This document shows, piece after piece, positions 34,440-46,689 of a stretch of 64,000 nt of DNA (the stretch's first letter is position 1; the number at the start of each line of letters is the position of its first letter). The stretch lies in the NCBI GenBank assembly GCA_963971425.1, contig OZ020516.1, forward strand, positions 19,723,332-19,787,331, in the 5' to 3' direction. Source of the stretch: Bryoerythrophyllum caledonicum. Its lineage: Eukaryota; Streptophyta; Bryopsida; Pottiales; Pottiaceae. The position numbers were made by a program, and so were the translations under genes. Below the pieces are notes generated by a model. It worked only from the letters and a program-made list of their open reading frames with translations. It was not told the DNA's origin and ran no database searches.

Positions 34440-35300
34440 ATCTTTTGGCTTTGAAATCTATCTCACATGTTACCAACATAGAGATGATCTTGTGGCCAAA
34501 ATTTCATTATGTATCAACAAAAACTCAATCCTAGGAAGGATGTTGAAGTTGGAAGTAGTGGTAAGCTTTCCCCTTTGTTTCTCACAACAACACATGTTGG
34601 TAGACTTGGTATATGTTTTTTGTATAGATCTTTTGGATTTGAGATTTTCCACACTTGTATTTGATGTTAAGGTGACTTTATACCCAAAATTTCATGGAAA
34701 AATCATTTTTTTGAATTCTTAGGAGGGTGTCAAAGTGGGCAGTTGTGAAACTTTTCTCACAGCTAACCCCATGTTAGTAGATTTTGAATATCTTCTTTTG
34801 AATACATTTTCTGACCTTGAAAATTTTCCCACATGTTACAACATAAAGATAACCGTGTGTCAAAATTTTCATGTTGAAACAACAAACTCTCAGCCCTAGG
34901 GAGGGTGTCAAAGTTGGAAGTAGTAAAATGATTTTTCCCTTTGTTTCTCACAACTACACATGTTGGTAGATTTGGGATGTGATTTTTTTTGTGCATTTTT
35001 TGGACTTGAAAAATTCTACACATGTAATCAACATAAGGGTGTTTTCACTCCAAAAATTCCATGGGAAAAAAAAATTCCTCGATCCTAGGGAGGGTGTCAT
35101 AGTTGGTAGTTGTAAAACTTTTCTCACAGCTACCCCATGGTGGTTAATCTTTAATATCTTTTGTTTTATAAGTCCCCTGGACTTGAAATTTGGTATGCAT
35201 GTTTTCCATATAGATGATGTTGTCCCCAAAATTTTAGCGTAAAATAACAATTTTTTGGCCCTATGGAGGGTGTCAAAGTTGGCAACGGTGTGGGACACCA
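34440..35300. repeat. tandem array, units about 180 bp (five copies)
   Basis: The anchor GTGTCAAAGTTGGAAGT-like recurs at about 34,539, 34,723, 34,902, 35,090 and 35,266 (spacing 176-188). Each unit also has a TTGGTAGATTT…TTTTGGACTTGA block and CCCTAGGGAGGG. Unit length is near the common plant satellite size. Confidence 0.9.
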
Positions 35301-35529
35301 TCCCTGGAATTGCCCAAACGCCAATTTGAATGTCACCCTACCGTACATACAAATTTGGAGGCCCAAATAGTCTCCATGGTAAAGAGAAGCCATTTTCTGT
35401 CGCTGATAGGTAGTTGGGTCCAAAAAATATTCTTATCACAATAGGCTCAAAAATAGGAGACTCAATGAGGCCTCCTTTGGACCAAAGACGTTTATTTCCA
35501 TTCTAGTTCGGTGGAAAAGTTATATGCCT

Positions 35530-36650
35530 CCATGTATAAGAATTGTACAAGTGCCTTGGTCATGCATGCTTTAGCTAGGTCCTTTGTGCACAGAGTGCAA
35601 AGCTTGTTTGAAGTTTTAGAGCCTCTTTGGTGCCGAGGAGCAGCTGTTTGGTATGAAAATATCCTCTTTGCCTTGGTCCTACATGTTTTAGCTAGGTCCA
35701 TCATGCACACAATGCATAGCTTGTTTGAAGTTTTGGAGCCTCCTTGGTGCCGAGGAGGGACTGATTTTTTAATTTTTAATTTTGTAAGCCTTGGTCTTGC
35801 ATGCTCTAGCTAGGTTCATTGTGCACATAGTGCATTACTTGTTGGTTGAAAAGAGCCTCCTTGGTGATGAGGGACATATGTTTGGTATGAATTCAACCTT
35901 CATTGCAATGGTCATGTATGCTCCAGCTTGGTCCTTTGTGTACATAGTGAAAACCTTGTTTGAAGTTCCAAAGCCTTCTCGGTGCCGAGGGCCATCTCTC
36001 TAGTATGAATTTATCTTCTTTGCATTGGTCATGGATGCTCTAGCTAGGTCCATCGCGCACACAATGCATAGCTTCTTTGAAGTTCTGGAGCCTCCTCAAT
36101 GCCGAGGAGCAACTATTTGATCTAAATGAAATCTTCTTTGTATAGTCATGCATACTCTAGCTATGTCCATTGTGCACACAGTTCAAAGCTTTTTTAAAGT
36201 TTTGGAGCCTTCTCGGTACCGAGGAGCATCACTTAGGTCCCGTTTTTATTTTATAAGTCTTGGTCTTGCATGCTCTAGCTAGGTCTATTGTGTATAGAGA
36301 ACATCGCTTGTTGGTTGGATAGAGCCTCCTTGGTGCCAAAGAGCAACTATTAGGTCTAATTTAATATTCTTTTGTCTTGGTCATGCATACTCTTGCTAGG
36401 TCTTTTGTGCACATAGTGCAAAGCTTGTTTGAAGTTCTAGAGCCTCGTTGGTGCCAAGGAGCATATATTTGGTCTAAATATATCCTCTTTGCCTTGATCT
36501 TGCATGCTCTAGCTTTGTCTTTCATGCACACAGTGCAAAGCTTGTTTGAAGTTCTAGAACCTTCTTGGTGCCGAAGAACATCTATTTGGTCTAAATCTAT
36601 CTTCATTGCCTAGGTCATGCATGCTCTAGCTTGGTCGAATCTTCAAATGC
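35530..36650. repeat. tandem array, units about 117 bp (ten copies)
   Basis: The anchor GCATGCTCTAGCTAGGTCC and variants recurs at about 35,565, 35,683, 35,800, 35,917, 36,032, 36,149, 36,269, 36,386, 36,504 and 36,619 (spacing 115-120). Each unit includes GCAAAGCTTGTTTGAAGTT and GGTGCCGAGGAGC-like segments. Open frames here are by-products of the repeat. Confidence 0.95.
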
Positions 36651-38266
36651 ATGTATTTTACAATCCGAACAATCAAAGTTTACGAGACTTTTTTAGTGTC
36701 TTCATCTTATAAATAACTTGAGGATTCAATAGTAAAAAATAGTAAAATTTGTTTCAATTAGTCTTGCAACATCTGATCTTTGGAAGACAATTTTGTAGTG
36801 GTTTTGGTAAAATATTCTCTCCGTCCTTTAGGGTATTAAAATGAGTCTAGAGTACGTTATGAATTACTTCATCCTTGTCATAGATAAAATGCATCTCTCC
36901 TTGGATAATACTAAGCACTTAATAAGTCTTTTGGAATTTACTTTAGATTATATAAAATAAAATTGCAATGACTTTGTGAGCTTATAAACATATTTATAGC
37001 ATATTATTAGTAATTATTAGATATTTGCAAAGATGATTTAATTGTCAACAATCTTTATTACTTCTACAACCAACTTATCAAATGGTTTTATTTCTTAAAA
37101 CATTTCTATAGTAGCCCCAACATTATATTCTAAAAAGAAGACACCAATTTTTTCAACATAATTCTTGTGGTTGTACCTAACATTGTTTTCAAACCTATGT
37201 TAGTCTTTTCTTGCACTTGTTATTTAAATTTAATCATATAACACCATCATGAGATACACTGAGCTCCCTTTCCAATCCTATGTGTTGTGCTTGTTATAAA
37301 TAGAGGTTGTTATGATGAACAAAGTTTTGATTTAGAAATGTATAAATATACTCGGCAAGTCAACTATTGTAATGAGAGTGGTTGTTGTAATAGATGCTAT
37401 TGTAAAGAGAGCTGATTGTAATTTTGTTTTATTACCACTATCACTAGTTATTTACATTGGTCATGCCATGCCCAAGGTCCTTTAATATTGAAATACATTT
37501 AGATTTTACTATCCATCGCAAAAGGATTTTATTTCCTTATGATAATCTTGGCCATTTTGACCTTCTGATGTAATTTCTATCATATATTATGGCAAAAAAA
37601 TTTCAAAGGGAAAAAGAGAGGAAATCTTGTCTTTAAAAAAAACCAAGATGAATAGAGTTCTGTTTATTCTTTTACTTTGTCTTTACCCACATGATATAGT
37701 TTAGTAGAATAGAATTACTGCATCATTTCAAGAATAGACACTTCCAAAAACTAATACTAAATGGCTAATAACCAATAAACATGGTTTTAAAATGAGGACT
37801 TGATTATATTTTGTTTACGCATTATAGAAGCGTTTAATAGAATATTTGTAAAAACGCCACATGCACATGTGACCTTTTTTTGGAGGCCAACTAAATTTGA
37901 CTTCAAGTAGAAAACATGAAACAAAAACTTATTGAAGTCATTAGACTGTGAAAAGAAACAAGAGGTATGCATAAAAAATGGAAAAAATCATGTAGAAAGT
38001 TGCTGAAATATAAAGTCATACATATATATAGTTTAATAATGGATGACTTTATGGTCTAAATTTATATACAAGTACATATCTTTGCAATGTTTGCAAAAGT
38101 CTTTATGTAATTCATTTGCACATATATGCATGTCCTTCTAATCAATATACATATACCATTAAAATTAGCCTACCACATAAATACACAGGATAATATTTTT
38201 CAATGAAACAAGATTTGTGAATGTACACATTGATTCAAGCATACAAAAAAACTAGTGGCTATGTAG

Positions 38267-38309
<43 letters not shown>

Positions 38310-38580
38310 CTTCATAATATATAATGGAAAGTGGATACTATAAGTTTACGTTTATAAAATTCTTGTCGGTATTCTATAGACAAAACGAACTTTGGTATAT
38401 TTACAAGAATCATATATTTATTTAATATTTCATATCATGTACATATAATGTATTATACATCAAAATAAAATCCTATTAAAATTCTAATATAAAATACTTC
38501 TATACCATGAAATATATTGCAGAATAATAAAACAGTAATGTATATTTATACAAAAACTCTAACACATTCTGGATGAAAAC
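36650..38580. other. AT-rich, no gene seen
   Basis: Low-complexity AT-rich sequence. An (AT)n microsatellite lies at 38,270-38,303. No conserved coding motif or repeat termini were recognised. Confidence 0.6.
38270..38303. repeat. (AT)n microsatellite
   Basis: About 16 uninterrupted AT dinucleotides. Confidence 0.95.
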
Positions 38581-38779
38581 TAAAACATAATTCATAGAAG
38601 TATAATCAATAACCTGTTATATGTATGTATACATATCATCGAATCTATTTGGTTAAATTTGTCTTCATCTATTATTTCGGCGGAGTTCAAGCACTCTCTC
38701 CAGGGTGTCACACATATTGTCACTGGAAGATGTATTTGGAAAGAATCCAAAGAAGTGCTTTTAGGTGCAAAATCTTTTG

Positions 38780-39895
38780 TCATTGTTGTAGGCTTTGATG
38801 CTTGTCAAAGCAACAACTTTTGAACTTCAATCCTCTTGAAGTACTTCTCTTCGTTGGCTTTGAAGTGTGGATATCACTCATTGTCCCCAAAGAACCAAAA
38901 GTATTTGCATTTTTATTAGTGGCACTAAACATCTCTGGAAACTGTGGCTGAAGGTGAATGTCAGGTTGAATATGGCCTTGAAAAGATATCAATGCGTCTT
39001 CACCAATAATGGCTAAAGCAAGATTGTCGTCTTCATTACCGACTTCCTAAACATTGCTCCTAGTTGCCTCAATCAAAGACATTTCCTTCATAAATGATTT
39101 TCCATGAGCCCTAACTGAGTGAGCAATCAAAGAGTTTGTTTGCACATAGATCTTCTTCATAGCATCATCAGAAGCCTCCCAAACACAAGCGCCCTCCCCA
39201 CTACAATACACAATATTCTCCTTTGATGTGGAGCCTACGTTGTCCCTTTTATGACCAATTGGGCGGCCTTCCATGAAACACCCTTCCAATGCTACTTCCT
39301 TCTCTTACAAAAAACCACCAACATCTTTGTCAAAATCCACATTTGGCTATGTATCATCACTCGAAAACGATGCATCCTCCATAGCTGATCTGGTCTCCAT
39401 TCTTGGAACTGAATCACCTTCATCTCTTGTTGCTATCCACTGAAACAGCCGCAATTGGATATTGTCGTTCTCGTCAAACACAATTATTGTCTCAATCCCA
39501 TGGTCTACTAGAGTTGGAACCATGTGTCTCACACCAACAAGTAGTACCACCATCCAATACTGCGGGGCAAAACTCTATATGACAATTCTTGGATTCCATG
39601 CTCGTATAATCCACTCACTTGGCGTCCATGATATTGTAGGTTCTATCAAAGATGTGGGCCACTCTGCTTCGCTATCTAGAGCCGCATTCAAACGCCAGTC
39701 TGATTCACTAGGATATCGCATTACAAACAACAATCCGCCAATGCCTCTGATGTACAGTTTGTGCTTTCCATATGAAACCACCTTTTTTGAATCTGAAGAC
39801 TGACAAGAAAATGTGTACGTCCGCTCTTGTACAATAATGTCTTCAAATCCATCTACATCACTCAAAATCTCCACCACGTTTGAAATATTCTCCAT
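38780..39895 (-). pseudogene. unrecognised decayed single-frame ORF
   Basis: Four minus-strand segments (39,895-39,575; 39,553-39,347; 39,289-39,047; 38,992-38,780) lie in the same frame, separated only by stop codons, giving a continuous trace of about 370 codons. The first segment reads like a folded protein (YTFSCQSSDSKKVVSYGKHK…GGLLFVMRYPSESDW). I do not recognise the family. No introns are needed, which suggests a mobile-element or retro-copied origin. Confidence 0.5.
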
Positions 39896-39959
39896 GGATG
39901 AAGCATAAAAACATCATTTCATTGGCCCACCTTCGACACCCATTTCATAACATGCTCAA

Positions 39960-41497
39960 GTACTCTAGACACATTTGATGGAGGTATGCTGCTTCTACCT
40001 ACCTCAACTCAGCTGTAGTCCACCATCCAAAGACATTCATCACCAACGGTGCCTATACTCGGATCTAGTATTGACCTCGTAACTTGAACATGACTACTAT
40101 AATTTCAACGTTTGTCTGAGCTCAAATCTGTTTCAAAAATCCAATCAGATTTCAGTATAGCTGACCTGCCTCTCTCAAGCTTGTAGTGCATGAAATCTCA
40201 AATACTACTTGGAATAAAATAACACCGACATTGAACTCCAAAGCCATGTTTGGAATAACGCCAATGGCCTTTTTACCAATAAAGAGTTTAGCACTTTCCA
40301 TAAATGGCGCCCATTACCTCTCTCACCTTTGATTTTTATACATTAATAGGTAAAAACATTGTTGTAGCTAGACTTATGAATGTTGCACGTCACATATATT
40401 GATATTATTAGGTAAGAAGCAACAAGCTTTTATAATAGATGGCATATCTTTGAAGTTAGTGAATGGTGTTTATAGTTGGTCCAAGTTTGAACCTTATTGG
40501 ACTTGTTTGACCAAATATGTAGCATGTTGTGGTTTGGCACTACAAGTGAGTATTTACAAGCAAGAAACCATTTACCAACCAATAGGCCCATTGAATTAGA
40601 TGTTGGTGTCTAGCAAGCTAGAAAAGGTGGATATTGCCTCCAAACTTTTTGTTTGTTTTTATATTTCTATAATGGATTGTATTGCTCTCGTAGGTGTTAA
40701 TTGGTTTTCTGTATACTAATGTGGACATGGTGTGTCAAATAGCCATGGTGCTAATTTCTTGTAAATTTTTTTATTGAGAACAAGGGCTGTTTAATATATA
40801 TGGATAGCATATGTGTTATAGCACTTTTTCAAGTTATGACAATAATAGCATCCACTTTCCAACTTCAATCAAGTATCATGTGTATAAGTGATTGATATCT
40901 ATCTACTTATTTCTAATTATTTTTATATGAAAATATATCATTGTGGTATGCAAATTTTATAAACTATATGGTGAGGTTTGAGTGTATGAGAGTGATGGTC
41001 CAATCAAGGTAATAAAAAAGGACTGTCTTCCACAAAATTCAACGCACCTTATGCTTTTCTATGACTCAAATTTTTAATAGAGTCATAGTATAAAGTTGGT
41101 ACAAGTAATGTACATGATAACTTATTGAAATAACTTATTGAAGTAATGTTGACAAAAATAGTGGAGATTAGAGTGTCCAGATGAGTCCTTGAGTTGAAGA
41201 ACAAGAAGTTGTATTTTTTAGCATAAACCACATAAAGAATGGAAAGGATTGTGAATGTTTATCCTATTGTTGAGTACTCTAGAGGTTTAGTGCATACATA
41301 TATAAGGCACCTAAATTTCAAGCTTTTAGGTATTTGCCACAAATATAATTTAAACTATGTATCACCAAAATTGAATTTCAAGGTATTTTTTTCTATGTGC
41401 CTAATTTTGCACCAAATTACATCAAATGAAGAATTTTTTTTGACAAGGGGAAGTGAATGATTATATTCAAATGCTCATTGCAAAATTTATTAAAAAT
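39960..41497. other. AT-rich, no gene seen
   Basis: Only short frames below 75 codons and no recognised motif up to the SINE target site. Confidence 0.5.
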
Positions 41498-41509
41498 TGG
41501 CATAATTCA

Positions 41510-41825
41510 TAAGAAGAACTCCGGTCTTCGAAGGAGACTGGCGTGAATATAGTGTTTGTTCATTCTTTTCACTAAGCATATGGCCACGGGACATAGGCTA
41601 GTGTAATAGAACTACTCCCCCTCTCGAGGATAAACACTTTTCTACATTAAGTGCTTCCTTATTCTAATTGCCTTAGAGACAACCGACATGTCATCTCCCC
41701 CAAGGGCTTTGTCGGTCCCCATACAACGAGGCCATGGGACCCCCACCATAATTGGGTGGACTATGGTGGTAGGCACCACGCCGGCAATAGGACTTGAACT
41801 CACAAACCTCACCGGTGTGCCATGA
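41510..41825 (-). mobile_element. SINE with Pol III box and LINE-type 3' tail
   Basis: A 316-bp insertion flanked by the 12-bp duplication TGGCATAATTCA (41,498-41,509 and 41,826-41,837). On the minus strand the head carries a B-box-like GAGTTCAAGTCC (41,790-41,801) and an A-box-like TGGCACACCGG (41,812-41,822). The A/B distance is shorter than in tRNA genes, so the copy may be 5'-truncated or rearranged. The last 130 bases (41,512-41,645) match the 3' end of the 13-kb LINE, including the hairpin and TTC end. This fits a SINE mobilised by that LINE family. Confidence 0.85.
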
Positions 41826-41839
41826 TGGCATAATTCACT

Positions 41840-42887
41840 TAGTATATAGGGATGTGCAACATGAGTCCGGACATGACTTTCACCGAATAGTGGAATCCGG
41901 ACAACAGGTGTGTATGTGTGAAAAGGGATTTATAATGAATGTTGGTGGGCAAAAAAGGGGAGCATATGAGGTTTGATTCAAGTTATTGTAGAATGTATGG
42001 TCGTGTAGGATGTACAGTCTTGTTCCAGCAGGATACACCCTGATTGGACCATCATCCATGAATAAATAAGGGGCACCTTGATATGGTAAAGGACGTTTTT
42101 ATGGTGCAATATTTGAGTTTTAAGGAATTTATATTGTCCTTCATTGTTTGTAAGCAATACATCGAGTAATAATAATGCATATGATATTTGTAAACAATAT
42201 TGCCATGTAATTTCATCTATAGTAAAGAAATCTAAAAATAAGGTACTAAATTTAATGAATAAAAATATGAGCATGTGTATTGTCTAAAAATTAGTACATT
42301 AATTTAATCAAGAATCAAATTTATCTTATTTACATAATAATAATTGTGTCACAAAATCAAAATTTCAAATGATATATATAGATCTACACTATATCAAATT
42401 TTAGATGTTGAAATCCAAAACTACAAGTTGCAATCAAGCCTTTGAAAATTCTAATGCATGAAGTCTATTGAAAAGTTTATTGCATTAAAAAATGGCATGC
42501 TTGCATAAAGCTTATTACAAATTTGTGCAATGATGTATAAAGATTTACACTACAAGTGAGTACAAATGTAACAATAAAGCGTGCAATTTGTCAACACGGT
42601 TTGGATGCTCATGTGAAGAAAAAGAAGCCTCATCTTTTTAGAAAAAACATCAAGGATTGAACAAGACTTTTAGAATTTACTAGAACTAGAATACACTAAT
42701 ACTAGACTATAGAGATTGAAGATAAGTATTTCCTTGACTGATTCTAAGATCAACTACTTTTGTTCAGATATGATTTTTTGGTGTTGAATGCACGACTCTA
42801 AAAAACTTTCATCTTAAAAAAAATTCAGACAATAAAACATGTACTAGGGATTATGATTCAAAGAAATTTGACTATTCATGGACTAGA
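41840..42887. other. AT-rich spacer, no gene seen
   Basis: Only short frames (up to 98 codons) without recognisable motifs between the SINE and the truncated LINE. Confidence 0.5.
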
Positions 42888-43139
42888 AGTGATGTGCAGT
42901 AGTAAGAACTCCGGCCTTCTTAGAAGGTCGGCGTGAATGAAGTGTATGTTCGTTCCTTTCACTGTATCAATGCCCAAAAGACAAGGATAAGTGGATGGGA
43001 ACTACTTCCCCCTTTGGAGGGTAGACACTATGTGAAGTAGCAAGTGACCAATGAAAGGAAAAGAATTTCTTTTGGAAGCGAGGTTAGAGAGAGGGATACA
43101 AAGGATTAATAATTGATTAAAAGTAATAATAACGGGTTT

Positions 43140-43212
43140 TTTTTTTGTTTTTTTGTTTGTTTTTTTGTTTGTTTGTTTGTTTGTTTGTTTGTTTGTTTGT
43201 TTGTTTTTTTTT
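43140..43212. repeat. (TTTG)n microsatellite
   Basis: T-rich run with regular GTTT units, inside the 3' region of the second LINE. Confidence 0.9.
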
Positions 43213-43463
43213 TTCGAATACAGATATAGAAGCTTGGAGAAAAAGATATCCACTGAAGCTCAAAGACAACCAGGCAAAATATAATTTTACGATTAGAGAA
43301 AGCATAAGAAATCTATTGAACGAAACATGGCTGTAGATTAGTAAGCTAGATTGTAATTAAGAAATAACATAGACTAATTCTTTTGGTAAGGATAATTGTA
43401 TCAGTGAACTAAGTATTTAAGAGAAAATATAAGTTGATGTTTGGTGATATAGCTAGGAACAAG

Positions 43464-44024
43464 TTAGGGGAGGTGTAAGAATCTTAGCGTTCTCTGCATC
43501 ATGTCTCCGACTTGGGCCGACAGCTGTTCTTCTAATAATTCTTTTGGATGTCCAAGAAGCCAGCGATTATTACCCCAATGTGTTGTGCCCTCGTGGGGTG
43601 GTATCGGATTGGCGATTAGGCCCCATAGTTGATCTTGATTGGGTCCTTCATATGTTGCTTCAAAGTAACGAATTGGTCCTTCAACCTCGGTCCTTCCGAC
43701 CCATAAAAATTGGCTCAAGACTCGTGCCTGATCGCGAATGAGGTCTCCAATGAATCTCACTTGAGCTCTATTAGCGGCAGAAGGTTCGGGTCTCTCTGGT
43801 ACGCGGGTAGGTAAAGGGGGATAAATCGGAGTTCCTGGACAAAGAGGGGCTCTAGCAGGACACCCAAAGTTCAGAGGGCCTTTGAGTCTGGGTCGTTGGA
43901 AAGGTGGTTCTAAAACTAAGTCAGTGGTAGGTGGACATATGCGGTGTCTACTTTGAGGAGAAGGTGGTTGTGTGAGGAGGATTGTGATATGGGAGATCAG
44001 AAAATGAGAGCTCTTGCTTGGCAT
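43464..44024 (-). CDS. extra 3' ORF of second LINE, unknown
   Basis: A 186-codon frame, Pro-rich at first (PPSPQSRHRICPPTTDLVLE), then more ordinary (RAQVRFIGDLIRDQARVLSQ). It lies between the ORF2 stop and the 3' tail, inside the TSDs. An overlapping frame (44,151-43,948) could supply an N-terminal part after an indel. I do not recognise it. It may be a subfamily-specific third ORF or captured sequence. Confidence 0.35.
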   Translation of the reverse strand: MPSKSSHFLISHITILLTQPPSPQSRHRICPPTTDLVLEPPFQRPRLKGPLNFGCPARAPLCPGTPIYPPLPTRVPERPEPSAANRAQVRFIGDLIRDQARVLSQFLWVGRTEVEGPIRYFEATYEGPNQDQLWGLIANPIPPHEGTTHWGNNRWLLGHPKELLEEQLSAQVGDMMQRTLRFLHLP

Positions 44025-44534
44025 GTGTAGTTTGTGATACTATCATCGGTTGGAAAGCTGTGTGAGCAGAAGGTTGAGTATTGGCATCTATAGGGTTGTC
44101 AGTGCTCGAGGAGCGATACCATATGGTGTTAGATATGGTGGTGTGCGGCATACTAGGTGATGGGTGCTACTGGTGTGGTTGGAAGTAGAAATTGTTGGGA
44201 GTTCAGGGACGTCTTTTTTATAAGGAAGTGTTGGTGGTAAGATGGATATTCTTAGATTGTTCATGAATCACTTTTCTTTCAATGTGAGACAAGTGTCACT
44301 ATATGTGTGGACCATTTGTTATTTTGTTTTGGGCATAAGTTGTGTGATGGTAGTTTTGTTTGTATATACACAGTGTAGTAAGCATGAATCTCGTGTTTGA
44401 TTATTTTAGACATAAAGTGGTTGTCAAGTGAGCATTGTCCATATTGTACTTTAAACCATGGTTGTTTGTCATTTAGTGAGGTATTTTTAATATAGCATTG
44501 GCTAATAGTAGGATGGTGTTGGGGAGGAGTTTAA

Positions 44535-45700
44535 TGTGAGTGACTATGGGGGGTCATGGATTGTGGGTATTGGTTGGTTATTTTCAATGCCTCTTTTGTG
44601 TAATAATATAGACATGGCATGGTGGGTGGCGATGGTGTTAATATTTTTCAATGTGTGTATAATGTTGGTGATTGGGAGTTTAAATCTCTCTGCAAGTATT
44701 GTTATTGGTGAGGTATGTGATGTGGCTCTAGCTCCAGCTGTAACAATGATGATAGGATCAACTTTCCAGCCACGGCTAATTATACTATCAATTAGTGGTT
44801 GGTATTTAATGGTTTTGTTTAGAGTTGTTTGAGTTGAGAATCGGTCATTGCAGTATGCAAACTCAATAAATTGTATTGTTAAATTTGGGTTTATATTGGT
44901 GGGGGGGTGGCGTTTAGTTGGAGGCCTCGAACACAGAGTATGTCAGGCCTAAATCGAGCGTTATAATGGCATCTGGGAAGGGGGCATGTGCATGGAAGGA
45001 GCCATGATGGGACGGTGTTTTCCGGTGGGTTATTCTTGTAGGTGCCTTCGTTCATGAGGGTGTAGCAGCGGGATTTATTGGAGGGGATTAACATTTTTCG
45101 AATTTCCCATACAGCTTTGTTATGGCGTTTTGTAATTAGGGCGTGGATGTGGGGGTGGTGACATTTTAACAAGAGATGATGCCATGAGTCAAGATCAGTG
45201 GAGTTACATATGGAGCACGTTATATTGGGAAATCTGATATGTCCAAAGAATAATTGTTTTTGGGCGTTTCCCATATATTGTCCAGTTCGGAATTTAATGA
45301 GATATGTAGTTTGGGCGTCAGTGATGGTTGAATCATTCCAAAAGTCGGTTGAGAGTTTTGTATCAATGTCAGTGTTATTAAGCCATTTTTCTATGTTGGA
45401 AAATTGTGTTGCTATGACTACTAAATTGTGAATTCTATCGTATTTTAGTAAATATTTATCTAGAAATCGTATTGGTCCATTGTCTGGGGAATTTGTCATG
45501 TTAGGCCATTGGTCTTGGTGATAATAGTATGGGGTGGGATGTGCAAATTCATGTGGTTTGGAAGCATGTTTATAGGGTTTATTAGTGCCTTCTTTAGCCA
45601 ATTTGTCGGCTTGTTCATTGCCTACTATATTGGAGTGGGCTTTAACTTTAAGTAATATGGTGGGGTGTGTTCTTTTGAGGAAGAGATGAATTATGGAAGT
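44535..45700 (-). pseudogene. C-terminal part of LINE ORF2 (second copy)
   Basis: Homologous to the end of ORF2 in the 13-kb LINE. Shared blocks are GNEQADKLAKEG, NGPIRFLDKYLLKYD, TTYLIKFRTGQYMGNAQKQL, CSICNSTDLDSWHHLLLKCH, TVPSWLLPC and IQFIEFAYCNDRF. One frame runs 45,601-44,891, then continues after a small shift to about 44,535. The Cys/His cluster is conserved between the copies, which supports it as a real domain. Confidence 0.9.
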
Positions 45701-45754
45701 TTAAAGGGTTCGGTCCGGATGGTTAGTATGAGATGTTGGGTGTAGTGATGTGCA

Positions 45755-46573
45755 AAATTGAAGGCCACATAAACCAACATTGATATTGTGAGATCTTCGA
45801 GCATAATGTGTACTAGACAATTAAATTGCAAGTTTCACTTGAACCCTCTGTTTGTTATTTTTCAATAAGACAATGCTTATGTACATATCACTAATTTATA
45901 CTTATGGAGTAGCTTTCCCAACAATTGGATTGTGTGGTAGAAATTTGCTATTCTACTACTTCATTTTATTGCAAGAGGCTTGTAAAAAGCATATACTATG
46001 CCGAATTGCTTTTGTAAAAGAAGTAAAAGAAAAATGGTCCAAATATCGAGCGATTTACTTCTTGATCTTATAAAAGTTCAAATGATAGATACACTTTGAA
46101 ATTTCATTCATCTTTCTTAACGAAAGGCCTGGCGTCCATTTGTGGGTCGTTTGGGCAAGTTAACATCTACAACAAATGCTATTGACCACCCCTGAGCAAA
46201 GGCAGAGGCGGAGCAAAATGAACATGTATTGGGACCGGCCCCACCAAAATTCAAGCACACATTCACAAATTACATGAAGTAGGGCTATGATGAAATGTAC
46301 CCATGTAAATGATGTTTTGCATTATCTATAACACTCGTAGATTCTCCCATGCCTACTGAGCATACAGGGTCTTAAAGGATTATAGCTCTATTTCAGAGAT
46401 TGGTTTTTTCAAATATGTTAGATACTTCGCACGATTTTCCAATAAAATTATAATTTGTAAGTTTAGACATTCATTTTTCTTCCATGGCAAGATGACTGAA
46501 AAGTTTGTAAACCTCTGAACATTTTTGGAAGACATTGAAAATTTTGGACATTCTTCACTGTGAATTAATTATG
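45755..46573. other. intergenic, no gene seen
   Basis: Short frames only (73 codons at most at 45,852). No recognised repeat before the 90-bp LINE stub. Confidence 0.5.
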
Positions 46574-46585
46574 TACGAAAAATGA

Positions 46586-46675
46586 TCCTTGTCCTGTGGG
46601 CATGGTCTTAGTAGTGGAACGAACAAACACTTTATTCACGCCGGCCTCCTTCGGAGACCGGCGTTCTTCTTCTTC
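46586..46675 (+). mobile_element. 90-bp LINE/SINE 3'-end stub
   Basis: Flanked by TACGAAAAATGA at 46,574-46,585 and 46,676-46,687 (12 bp). It consists only of the conserved 3' tail with hairpin (46,640-46,662) and TTC end. A severely 5'-truncated retrotransposition product. Confidence 0.93.
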
Positions 46676-46689
46676 TACGAAAAATGACC

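Larger units (their letters stand above)
42899..45743 (-). mobile_element. 5'-truncated second LINE (2.85 kb) with extra 3' ORF
   Basis: Flanked by AGTGATGTGCA at 42,888-42,898 and 45,744-45,754 (11 bp). From its 5' end on the minus strand it carries the end of RNase H (KAHSNIVGNEQADKLAKEG), the Cys/His tail (45,600-44,535) closely similar to 14,815-15,876, then about 1.4 kb absent from the 13-kb LINE, and finally the conserved 3' tail (43,045-42,905) with hairpin 42,911-42,933. The truncated 5' end is typical of LINE insertion. Confidence 0.82.

Noticed and set aside
35511..36613. Open frames such as 35,511-35,813 and 36,361-36,606
   Set aside because: They repeat the 117-bp unit in translation (e.g. 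LFEVLEPxWCRG) and occur on both strands; no evidence of coding.
41790..41822. Genuine tRNA gene
   Set aside because: Only B-box and A-box-like motifs are present at the wrong distance and no cloverleaf can be folded; it is the head of a SINE.
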